Shown: positions 17,398 through 24,941 of the stretch, piece after piece
Position numbering within the stretch: the stretch's first letter is position 1
How the letters are laid out: each line of letters starts with the position of its first letter
Assembly: GCF_014859525.1 (NCBI RefSeq)
Contig: NZ_JACUUB010000016.1
Coordinates: 1 to 45,979, forward strand
Reading direction: 5' to 3'
Length of the DNA: 45,979 nt
Origin: Marinobacter sp.
GTDB lineage: Bacteria; Pseudomonadota; Gammaproteobacteria; Pseudomonadales; Oleiphilaceae
Notes under the pieces: generated by a model
Seen by the model: only the letters and a program-made list of their open reading frames with translations
Told to the model about the DNA's origin: nothing
The model's database searches: none
Made by a program: the position numbers and the translations under genes

Positions 17398-19797
17398 TCA
17401 GATTGCTTGCCAATCACCTGCACAGTATTGCTCAACCCCCTTACCGGCGACCCGCCAGAGCCAGAGCCATTGGTTATCAACCAGGGCTCTGACATCCGGG
17501 TGCGCCGATAGCACACGCTCGATACGCTCGGCCGGGGCATCTATCAGCACCGTCAATCGCATAGGTTCATGGCGCCAGCGCTCGCCGTCGTGGACGGATT
17601 GTATAGGCAAGCCGATGCGTAAATCGCTTCCATTGCCCTCAATCACACCCAGATTGCCTCCGACCACGGAATGTAGCAGTTTATTTCCGGCGCCGTAAAT
17701 TGCCGGTTGGCTGACCGATGCGAAATATTGCAGGTTTATCCAGTTGGCGACCACCATTGGTGCCGACATCAAGGCCGACAACACTGATCCGTCTGTATCC
17801 AGATCGGGGTTGTATTCATGAAGAAAGCAACGCCCGCCAAGGTTGAGCTCTCGGGTTGCGTGCCTGGGGCCAATGATCATCGCCGCATTATTCGCAAGGC
17901 CCCATTCAGGCCGCACTTCTGCCCAGTTGTGGGTTCGACGCTGCATTTCGGCATGCAATTGCTGATCGGAATGACCATTAAGCCTCAGCGCCGTGGCGCG
18001 TTCCCGTCGGCAAGCGCTACCGGCTGACCGGAGGTGGTTGACCAGATTGGCATAGATGCGCTGGTGACTTTGCGGAATGCCCTTGCCCTCAACAATCCGC
18101 ACGTCGTCCGTCACCGTGCAATGCTCTGCGGCAAGGACCAGCGTGCTCTCCGGCAGAATAATGCCTCTCTCCGCCAAACCCGCTCTGACGCTCCGATCGT
18201 TCAACAGATCGGCCGCAATACTGGCGTTAATGCCGCCATTCTTGCCGCCACAGGCACCGCAAGCCAAACCTGCCTGATTAGGGTTGTTGTCGGTGTGGGC
18301 ACCGTGGCCCACCAGTAACACCACACTGGCAAACCGGCGAGTGAGAGACATTGCCCTGAGAAGCGATTCAGCCAGATCAACGCGCTCCCGATCTGACAAC
18401 GGATCACCGCCATGGCAATGGAACAACCTGCCCTCAGGCGACTGCGACGGCTTTGGCTGGTTTCGATGGAGGCTGTCCCGGACAAGCTTCCAGGCCCAGG
18501 CCAGGCCGGTCGTTTCTACCAGCGTGAATGTCGACAGGCTGGAATATTTAGCGGACCGGACAGACTCACGCACTTGCTCGCGCCTGTCGAGCCGCCTGTT
18601 CAGAGAGAGGTCAACGGCGGGCGAACCCTGGGTTTCACCAAAACGGTAGACCGGTGCCAGCAATCCTGGCAGGTGCGCCTCATCATTCGATGGGCCGAGC
18701 GTTTGGCGCACCACAGGCATACCAAAGAAACCGGCGACACCCAGTGTTTCGGCATTTGGATAAGCGTTTTCAAAATGACGGCGTAAAACCTCTGAGCGGA
18801 CATCGATGCAGAATGCGGCTTGAACTTCAGGTATGGCCGTTCTTGGCTTCTCAAGCTTGGGTTTGCTTTGCCACCGCTCTAGAAACTGCCTTTGCCAGGC
18901 CACTTCATAGGCACGGTGCCAGATCCAGAGGATGTGTTTTGTATCACCAGCAGCATCGTTGGTACCACCGACAGACGAAAGCTGCCAGGCGCTGAGATCT
19001 TGCTCGGACAGCTCATTGACCGCAAGCCATTCATATATCATGAGAATCGTAGCAAGCTGTGGGCAGAGGTGGAGCGCCCGCCCCTCAAGGCCGGCCCGCC
19101 AATCCTCACCACGACACCAGGACGACCAGCCCGGTAGTTGGAGTAACAACTTATGAACGAGCACCTCAAACGAGGCGCCGGCACAAGCCAGTTGAGTAGC
19201 CACAAATATAGCAGCCTGCTCCCAATCCGTCGGTAAACGAGCTAACCGGCCTGTAGCATGTGCACCGGTTAAAACGTCACCCGATGATTGCTGTCCCAAC
19301 CAATACTGGTAGATATTCTGATTACCTGTGTCAGCCCGCCACCTACCCTGGCGCTTATCAAAATAACGAGCGCAAAGGTCACCCAATAATCGGTTAATAG
19401 AATCCAAATTGCCGCCACAGGCCAGCGAAGACCTTCTATCCGCTTTTGGGCGCTCAGACGTGCGCAGCCGTTCAACCAGTTGAACAACGCTTGCACATGA
19501 TTGCCGCTCGCGCGCCGCAGCGAGCAAATCGCCCTCCCGAATCCGACTGCCCTGCCAGGCATCCAGATAGAAACCTGAAGGCATCAGCAAGCCGATGCTG
19601 GCGCGCGTGCACAGCTCGGTATCGGCTTTTTCTATTGCCTGATGGCGGTGCCCCCACCAGGGATTGACTGCAACCCACCGGTCCAGTGGCCAGGTTGGCG
19701 CCATCCGTTCGCAGGTAGCGATAAGGGTTGTCAGAATTTCATGGTTTTTAGCCATCGCACTCGGTTCAGCAAGCCGGGAAGATACAGAAACAGTCAT
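17398..19797 (-). CDS. dabA: Inorganic carbon transporter subunit DabA (DUF2309/UPF0753)
   Basis: DabA is the cytoplasmic, zinc-containing, carbonic-anhydrase-like half of the DAB system, which converts CO2 to bicarbonate in one direction and is driven by the cation flux through DabB. The 799-residue protein has the zinc and catalytic residues in expected motifs: Cys-330 and Asp-332 in FCIDVRSE, His-498 in LVGHGAHTDNNP and Cys-513 in GLACGACGG, with the 15-residue His-Cys spacing of the characterised protein. N-terminal blocks PTWPLDRWVAVNPWWG are typical. It overlaps dabB by 4 bases (ATGA) with GGAGAG upstream, supporting the first ATG. It supports anaplerotic or biosynthetic carboxylation in heterotrophs; no RuBisCO or carboxysome gene is present in the window. 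Confidence 0.93.
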   Translation of the reverse strand: MTVSVSSRLAEPSAMAKNHEILTTLIATCERMAPTWPLDRWVAVNPWWGHRHQAIEKADTELCTRASIGLLMPSGFYLDAWQGSRIREGDLLAAARERQSCASVVQLVERLRTSERPKADRRSSLACGGNLDSINRLLGDLCARYFDKRQGRWRADTGNQNIYQYWLGQQSSGDVLTGAHATGRLARLPTDWEQAAIFVATQLACAGASFEVLVHKLLLQLPGWSSWCRGEDWRAGLEGRALHLCPQLATILMIYEWLAVNELSEQDLSAWQLSSVGGTNDAAGDTKHILWIWHRAYEVAWQRQFLERWQSKPKLEKPRTAIPEVQAAFCIDVRSEVLRRHFENAYPNAETLGVAGFFGMPVVRQTLGPSNDEAHLPGLLAPVYRFGETQGSPAVDLSLNRRLDRREQVRESVRSAKYSSLSTFTLVETTGLAWAWKLVRDSLHRNQPKPSQSPEGRLFHCHGGDPLSDRERVDLAESLLRAMSLTRRFASVVLLVGHGAHTDNNPNQAGLACGACGGKNGGINASIAADLLNDRSVRAGLAERGIILPESTLVLAAEHCTVTDDVRIVEGKGIPQSHQRIYANLVNHLRSAGSACRRERATALRLNGHSDQQLHAEMQRRTHNWAEVRPEWGLANNAAMIIGPRHATRELNLGGRCFLHEYNPDLDTDGSVLSALMSAPMVVANWINLQYFASVSQPAIYGAGNKLLHSVVGGNLGVIEGNGSDLRIGLPIQSVHDGERWRHEPMRLTVLIDAPAERIERVLSAHPDVRALVDNQWLWLWRVAGKGVEQYCAGDWQAI

Positions 19798-21401
19798 GAG
19801 CGCTCTCCGATCGTTAACCTATAGGAATCGGTTACCTGACCCCGGGTGTTGGGTGCCAGCCAGCGTTTGGCCCAGCGGCGGGTAAATTGTTCAAACGGAC
19901 GATCAAGATAGAAGCCCTGGCTTGCCGGGCGATGTAAACGCTGCATCCAGGCAGCACCCGGCCACAACTGGGTCACGATCGAGACTATCGCAAGGCAGAG
20001 GATCAGGCCCCAGCCGAATACCTCAGCCATTACCGGTAGACCGTTACTGCCATTGGCCAGGACCGCCGAGCCTAGAACCAGATTCAGCAAGCCGTACAGT
20101 GGAACCAGAGTTAGCGCCATGAAAAACACCGTTAACTTGGCTCTCACAGAACTTTCGCCGGGTACTCCAAATACCGTCGCCGCGACCGCCATCACCAACA
20201 GGCAAGCCAGAATACTTTTGCTCTCAACCAGGCCCGGAGCAAACCATAAAATCGTTCCGGAGATGGCCGTCGCTAGGCAAGCCAGCAACACGTTGGACCA
20301 GTTGGGCCGACCGGTAAAATGCATCGCTGAAACGCTCACGGTTCGCCCGGAAGCCAGCAGCGAATGAGCTTTGTACAGCGAATGCGCCAGTAAGTGCAGA
20401 AGTGCAAGGGTGTAGGCGCCCAGAGCAATTTCAAACAGCATGAAACCCATCTGAGCATTGGTGGACCAGACAAGCGCATGTTTGACTGAGGTTTGAGTCA
20501 TCATGGTGAACACTGCCACCAAGGCCGTGGTGCCACCCACCACCAGTAACAACAGATGCCCTGCTGTGTAGCCATCAAAGACCGGGAACAATCGCAGCCA
20601 GAGAAACCCGCCCAGATTAATGACGCCTGCGTGCAGTAATGCAGACACCGGCGTTGGCGCTTCCATCACTCGAATCAACCAGCCGTGAAACGGAATTTGT
20701 GCGCACTTCAGCGCCGCTGCCACCGCCAGAAACACAGAGGCCAGAGTCAGTTCCATCGAAGCCATGGCTGCCTGAGACGACAAGGCATAGATCTCCGGTA
20801 TCCGGAAGCTGCCGTAATGCCGCCAGATGAGCATCACGGCGGCAATGACCGCAAGGTCGCCAAGGCGACTGGTGAAAAACTTCTGAACCGCCGCCAACCT
20901 GGCCTCAGTACGATCCGGATAGAGCGTCAGTAAGTGGTGCAGGGCCAGACTGATGCTCACCCAAGCACCCGCGAGAACCAGCAAATGGTTGGTGAATATC
21001 AGAATTAGCACGCTGGCAACGGTGACCAGAAACCAAGGGAAGAAGCCCCGGGATGCCGCATCACCCCGCAGGTAATCTCTGGCGTACCGTAGAATAATCC
21101 AGGCAACAAAGCTCACCATCGCGGCCATCCACATGGCCAGCCCATCCGGATAGAGCCCAAGTGCAGAGCCAATTTCAGGCAAACCGGTGTTAACCCCAAA
21201 CCCATTGGCTATCAATCCCAACCCAACAACAACCGAGGTGATTAGCAGTGCCACTAAGATCGTTTCAGCAATACGCCAGCAGTGATTGAGCTTGCTCGGC
21301 GTGGATGTCCAGTTGGCAAATCCGGCAATCGCCAGGAGCGAGATCGGAAGAGCCAGCCAACTGGCCAGCACGAGCATCGAGAAAGAAGTGATGAGGGTCA
21401 T
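19794..21401 (-). CDS. dabB: Inorganic carbon transporter subunit DabB (NuoL/MrpA-like membrane protein)
   Basis: DabB is a proton- or sodium-conducting membrane protein of the complex I antiporter-subunit family. The 535-residue product is highly hydrophobic, with about a dozen helices. It has the conserved broken-helix block with lysines (AALKCAQIPFHGWLIRVMEAPTPVSALLHAG), and TQTSVKHALVWSTNAQMGFM further on, both with the charged residues of ion-translocating members. The start at 21401 is preferred because AAGGAG lies five bases upstream; a further-upstream start would add a hydrophilic, non-conserved extension over the regulatory gap. It forms an operon with dabA through a 4-base overlap. 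Confidence 0.92.
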   Translation of the reverse strand: MTLITSFSMLVLASWLALPISLLAIAGFANWTSTPSKLNHCWRIAETILVALLITSVVVGLGLIANGFGVNTGLPEIGSALGLYPDGLAMWMAAMVSFVAWIILRYARDYLRGDAASRGFFPWFLVTVASVLILIFTNHLLVLAGAWVSISLALHHLLTLYPDRTEARLAAVQKFFTSRLGDLAVIAAVMLIWRHYGSFRIPEIYALSSQAAMASMELTLASVFLAVAAALKCAQIPFHGWLIRVMEAPTPVSALLHAGVINLGGFLWLRLFPVFDGYTAGHLLLLVVGGTTALVAVFTMMTQTSVKHALVWSTNAQMGFMLFEIALGAYTLALLHLLAHSLYKAHSLLASGRTVSVSAMHFTGRPNWSNVLLACLATAISGTILWFAPGLVESKSILACLLVMAVAATVFGVPGESSVRAKLTVFFMALTLVPLYGLLNLVLGSAVLANGSNGLPVMAEVFGWGLILCLAIVSIVTQLWPGAAWMQRLHRPASQGFYLDRPFEQFTRRWAKRWLAPNTRGQVTDSYRLTIGERS

Positions 21402-21456
21402 AAGAGCTCCTTGGTTTACGGAGCTACTCTGCCGATGATGCACACATAGATAAAAT

Positions 21457-21475
21457 GGTTTATAAAGATCAAACC
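21457..21475. promoter_or_regulatory. LysR-type T-N11-A dyad between lysR gene and dabB
   Basis: GGTTT (21457-21461) and AAACC (21471-21475) are inverted arms with 9 bases between them, and contain a T-N11-A core. This is the classic LysR-family box. It lies in the 115-base divergent gap, 41 bases from the regulator start and 56 from the dabB start. Confidence 0.55.
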
Positions 21476-21516
21476 GTTCACTAAAAAATAACATATAGGC
21501 TATCAGGCACCCTCAC

Positions 21517-22416
21517 ATGCGCTTGAACTACCATCACCTGTTCTATTTCTGGACCGTTGCACGCACCGGGCACCTGACGCGGGCAGCAGAGTCGCTTCAT
21601 ATTTCACAGTCAGCGCTATCCGGGCAGATTCGCAAACTGGAACAAAACCTCGGGCACGATCTGTTTGTGAGGGAGGGTCGGCGGTTAAAGCTGTCTGAGG
21701 CGGGCCGCGTTGCGTTCACCTATGCCGAAGACATTTTTCGTCAGGGCGCAGAATTGCAGGCCCTGTTCAGCACCGGCCAACAAACCAACCGTGAGGTATT
21801 GAAGGTCGGGGCTCTGGCAACCCTGTCACGAAACTTTCAGGAGGGATTTCTGCGCCCGCTGCTGGGCCGAAAGGACCTGGAACTCAAACTCCAAAGTGGC
21901 AGCCTGGAAGACCTGTTGCGGAGGCTGTCGGCACACCGGCTGGACCTGATTCTTTCAAATCAGCCTGTGCAGGGCGACGACGAAAACCCCTGGCTCTGCC
22001 GGCGAATAGCCCGCCAGCCGGTGAGTATTATCGGGCCACCGGGAATCGAGAAATCCGGCGGATTTGCAGAAATGTTGCAAGGCAGCCCGCTGATATTGCC
22101 GGGCCCGGATAACAACATTCGCCAGGCTTTCGACCAGCTGTGTGATTACCATCAGATTCATCCCATTGTTCTGGCGGAGGTCGATGATATGGCGATGATG
22201 CGATTGCTGACCAGAGACAGCGGCCACCTTGCGGTGCTTCCTCCGGTTGTCGTGAGGGACGAATTGAAGAACGGAAACCTCTTTGATTACGGTGTCTTAC
22301 CGGGTGTATTTGAAGAGTTCTATGCTATCCGTATTCGTCGACAGTTTGAGTCATCGGCGCTTAAGGAATTGATGTCGCAGCCAGCTGAACAGTTGTTGAC
22401 CTTTCCGGACAATTAA
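21517..22416 (+). CDS. LysR-family transcriptional regulator (NhaR-like), likely regulator of dabAB
   Basis: The 299-residue regulator has an N-terminal winged helix-turn-helix, NYHHLFYFWTVARTGHLTRAA with SLHISQSALSGQIRKLEQ as recognition helix. The linker leads to a periplasmic-binding-like effector domain (KVGALATLSRNFQEGFLRPLL). The N-terminus starting with LNYHHLFYFW is typical of the NhaR subgroup, which often sits beside cation-linked transporters. It is divergent from dabB, as LysR regulators usually are from their targets, and a T-N11-A dyad lies in the shared gap. The ribosome-binding site is weak. The effector is unknown; CO2/bicarbonate status or cation load are possible. Confidence 0.88.
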   Translation: MRLNYHHLFYFWTVARTGHLTRAAESLHISQSALSGQIRKLEQNLGHDLFVREGRRLKLSEAGRVAFTYAEDIFRQGAELQALFSTGQQTNREVLKVGALATLSRNFQEGFLRPLLGRKDLELKLQSGSLEDLLRRLSAHRLDLILSNQPVQGDDENPWLCRRIARQPVSIIGPPGIEKSGGFAEMLQGSPLILPGPDNNIRQAFDQLCDYHQIHPIVLAEVDDMAMMRLLTRDSGHLAVLPPVVVRDELKNGNLFDYGVLPGVFEEFYAIRIRRQFESSALKELMSQPAEQLLTFPDN

Positions 22417-22494
22417 TCTGGTGGAAACGGTCTTTTGGTTGCCAGGGCCGCCGGTTATAGTCGTGGAATAAAACAACAAGATCAGGACCTGTCC

Positions 22495-23985
22495 ATGACC
22501 AAGCCCAGACCCAACCCCAAAAAGCCCTCGGTTCTTATTATTGGTGCCGGATTTGGCGGTATCGGGATAGCTATCCAGCTTAAAAAAGCAGGATATAACC
22601 AAATCACACTACTGGAAAAAGCCGACGCCGTTGGCGGTACCTGGCGCGATAACACCTACCCTGGCGCTGCCTGCGATGTGCAGTCGCACCTTTATTCCTA
22701 TTCGTTTGAGCCAAAACACGACTGGAGCCGAAAATTCGGCGGGCAAGCTGAAATTCTAGGCTACATGGAGCACTGTGTTCGAAAGCACCAGCTTGAGCCT
22801 CACATTGAGTTTAATCGGTCGGTTGAGTCGGCTGATTTTGATAGCCAGTCCAACCAATGGCATGTAACAACGGAATCCGGCCACCGCTACACCACCGATG
22901 TACTGATCACCGCCACCGGGCAATTGAATCGACCGGCTATGCCGGCCATCTCCGGACTGGATCGGTTTCAAGGTAGCTGGTTTCACTCTGCCCGCTGGGA
23001 TCATGAGACCGACCTGACGGGCAAGCAGGTTGCGGTGATTGGCACCGGTGCCAGCGCCATCCAGTTTGTACCAGAAATAACACCCAAGGTTGCCCGCCTG
23101 GACCTTTACCAGCGTTCCGCCGCGTGGGTGCTGCCCAAGCCTGACCGGCCCTTTACGCGGATTGAACAGACGCTTTTCCAAAAACTACCACTCTGGGATC
23201 GGGCCTATCGTGCATTTATCTACTGGAAAAACGAATCGAGAGCCCTCGCCTTCACTCGTTTTTCATGGATTCTCGACGCATTTGCCTGGCAGGCTAAAAA
23301 ACAAGCTGATAGATGGGTGTCTGATCCTGAAAAACGAAAAAACATCATCCCTGACTATCGGATTGGTTGTAAGCGCATTCTGATCTCCAATGACTGGTAT
23401 CCGGCCATCAACCAGCCCCACCTGAATCTGATCACCGAAGGCATTTCTCACATTGACGAAACCGGCGTGGTTAGCGCTTCCGGCGAACACAGGAAGGTAG
23501 ACGTCATTATTTTTGGTACCGGCTTCAAAGCCACCGAATTTTTGTCTCCGATGCGCATTACCGGTCGCAACGGGCAATCGTTAAACGAGGCCTGGGCAAG
23601 TGGCAGCAAAGCCTTCAAAGGTATTAGCGTGAATGGATTTCCTAATCTGTTTGTTTTGTATGGACCAAACACCAATCTCGCCCACAACTCGATTCTCTAT
23701 ATGCTGGAGTCTCAGTTCCGCTATGTAATCAGTGCGCTGGATGCCTTGTCACACTATCCAGGTGAGGCCATGGAGGTTCGCGAAGAGTCCCAGACCCGAT
23801 ACTGCCAGGTGGTTCAACAAGGGCTTTCCGGAAGCGTTTGGGATTCCGGCTGTACCTCCTGGTACCTGGATGAGCATGGGCGAAACACCGTGAACTGGCC
23901 GGGATTTACGTTCAGTTATCGGTTTGCAACGCGTTCCGCAGACACGACGGATTACCGGTTTCTGTCCCCAGAGCCTGAGCACTAA
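22495..23985 (+). CDS. Flavin-containing monooxygenase, Baeyer-Villiger type
   Basis: The 496-residue cytoplasmic enzyme uses FAD, NADPH and O2 to convert ketones to esters or to oxygenate heteroatoms. The FAD site is IIGAGFGGIGIAIQL (residues 14-28), with EKADAVGGTWRDNTYPG typical of the family. The Baeyer-Villiger fingerprint appears as FQGSWFHSARWDHE near residue 160. The second Rossmann motif for NADPH is VIGTGASAIQ, followed by YQRSAAWVLP. An ATG start at 22495 is chosen because AGGA precedes it and homologs begin shortly before the GxGxxG. It lies 78 bases after the LysR gene on the same strand. Such enzymes in marine bacteria can act on cyclic or long-chain ketones; the substrate here is unknown. 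Confidence 0.9.
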   Translation: MTKPRPNPKKPSVLIIGAGFGGIGIAIQLKKAGYNQITLLEKADAVGGTWRDNTYPGAACDVQSHLYSYSFEPKHDWSRKFGGQAEILGYMEHCVRKHQLEPHIEFNRSVESADFDSQSNQWHVTTESGHRYTTDVLITATGQLNRPAMPAISGLDRFQGSWFHSARWDHETDLTGKQVAVIGTGASAIQFVPEITPKVARLDLYQRSAAWVLPKPDRPFTRIEQTLFQKLPLWDRAYRAFIYWKNESRALAFTRFSWILDAFAWQAKKQADRWVSDPEKRKNIIPDYRIGCKRILISNDWYPAINQPHLNLITEGISHIDETGVVSASGEHRKVDVIIFGTGFKATEFLSPMRITGRNGQSLNEAWASGSKAFKGISVNGFPNLFVLYGPNTNLAHNSILYMLESQFRYVISALDALSHYPGEAMEVREESQTRYCQVVQQGLSGSVWDSGCTSWYLDEHGRNTVNWPGFTFSYRFATRSADTTDYRFLSPEPEH

Positions 23986-24122
23986 GCGCAGCGCTAAACG
24001 TAAAGAAAGCCAGGTTACCGGGTTTGTTCATGCTGAACGCCCATTTCATGGAGAGGAAGTTGGGCTTCAATCTGGAAGACCAAGCCGCGGCGGAGTTCTG
24101 CGGTTTCAAAAGAAGCCCGGCG

Positions 24123-24818
24123 TTACTGCCCCATGCCGCCGAAAATGGTTGCTAGAATGACCAGACCAACAATCCATCCAATTACCGCCGGCCAGAAGTT
24201 AGTCATTGGTGGCTGATCCGGAGAGTCCTGCTCCGATGCCATGTCAGGTTCCGGGTAATTCCGCGGATCAGAATGTCGCGAATCCTGATGCCGAGGGGCC
24301 GCCGCCTGACTTGCTTCACGAGCGCTGGACCAGTCAAACCAGTCGCCCAAAAATTGCGCGACACTTACAGGCAACCCGCCGTTCTCGGCCATCGGCCGAA
24401 TCCTGGGCTCCAGCTGCCGTGCGATTTCACGTCTCAGCACCGGCTGATCAGCTGGCGACTCGCACAGAATCGCTTTCCAGATACCGGAATCCTGCTGGCG
24501 CCGGTCGTCATTCATCAGTGCCTTGATCTGAATCACCACCTCACGGGCGATTTGCGCTTCGCCGGCACTCAGGACTCGTTCTTCAACGTCGTGTTCCTGA
24601 TCTGTTTCGGCAGTGGACTGAGCGGTCTCATGTTGAGCGTCAGCACGGTTTTGCGAGAACGCCCGTTCTGATGGCTCATCGCCCATCGCTTCTCGCAGTG
24701 CCTGCTCCAGAGCGCGAGCGTCATCCTCAGATGCGAATTTCATCTGCCGCTCATAGGCTTGGCGAATGCGCTCCAGATCCCCGGTCGGCTCAATGCCCAG
24801 AATGTCCCAGCAATTCAT
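24123..24818 (-). CDS. J-domain-like, C-terminally membrane-anchored protein of unknown function
   Basis: The 231-residue protein begins NCWDILGIEPTGDLERIRQAYERQMKF, which resembles helices I and II of a DnaJ domain, but no His-Pro-Asp loop and no full helix III follow, so DnaK stimulation is unlikely. The middle is acidic, Gln/Glu-rich and low in complexity. A second folded-looking block (residues about 90-170) contains SGIWKAILCESPADQPVLRREIARQLEPRI. The C-terminus is a single hydrophobic helix (WPAVIGWIVGLVILATIFG) ending in GMGQ, like a tail anchor. GGAGT lies ten bases before the ATG. It is divergent from the receptor-kinase operon with 123 bases between. Its function is not known; a scaffold or adaptor at the inner membrane is conceivable. 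Confidence 0.7.
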   Translation of the reverse strand: MNCWDILGIEPTGDLERIRQAYERQMKFASEDDARALEQALREAMGDEPSERAFSQNRADAQHETAQSTAETDQEHDVEERVLSAGEAQIAREVVIQIKALMNDDRRQQDSGIWKAILCESPADQPVLRREIARQLEPRIRPMAENGGLPVSVAQFLGDWFDWSSAREASQAAAPRHQDSRHSDPRNYPEPDMASEQDSPDQPPMTNFWPAVIGWIVGLVILATIFGGMGQ

Positions 24819-24861
24819 AAAAGAGTAACTCCGGAAATGTAAAACCTGTAATCTTTATAGA

Positions 24862-24915
24862 GACAAAGCAGGGTTTGTCCCATAGGATTACGTTAGAAGT
24901 ACACTAAATTTGTCC
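24862..24915 (+). promoter_or_regulatory. Inverted repeat GACAAA-N6-TTTGTC plus direct copy TTTGTCC
   Basis: GACAAA (24862-24867) and TTTGTC (24874-24879) form a perfect dyad with a 6-base centre. TTTGTCC recurs at 24909-24915, 27 bases before the receptor start. This is in the divergent gap between the J-like protein and the TonB-dependent receptor, so it is a candidate operator for both directions. Confidence 0.4.
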
Positions 24916-24941
24916 GCACGTTGAATTATAGAACGACACCT

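Noticed and set aside
24030..24155. A 41-codon plus-strand frame after the flavin monooxygenase (starts MLNAHFMERKLGFNLED)
   Set aside because: The composition looks protein-like, but there is no ribosome-binding site, no recognised family, and it overlaps the end of the J-like gene. It could be debris; not strong enough to call.
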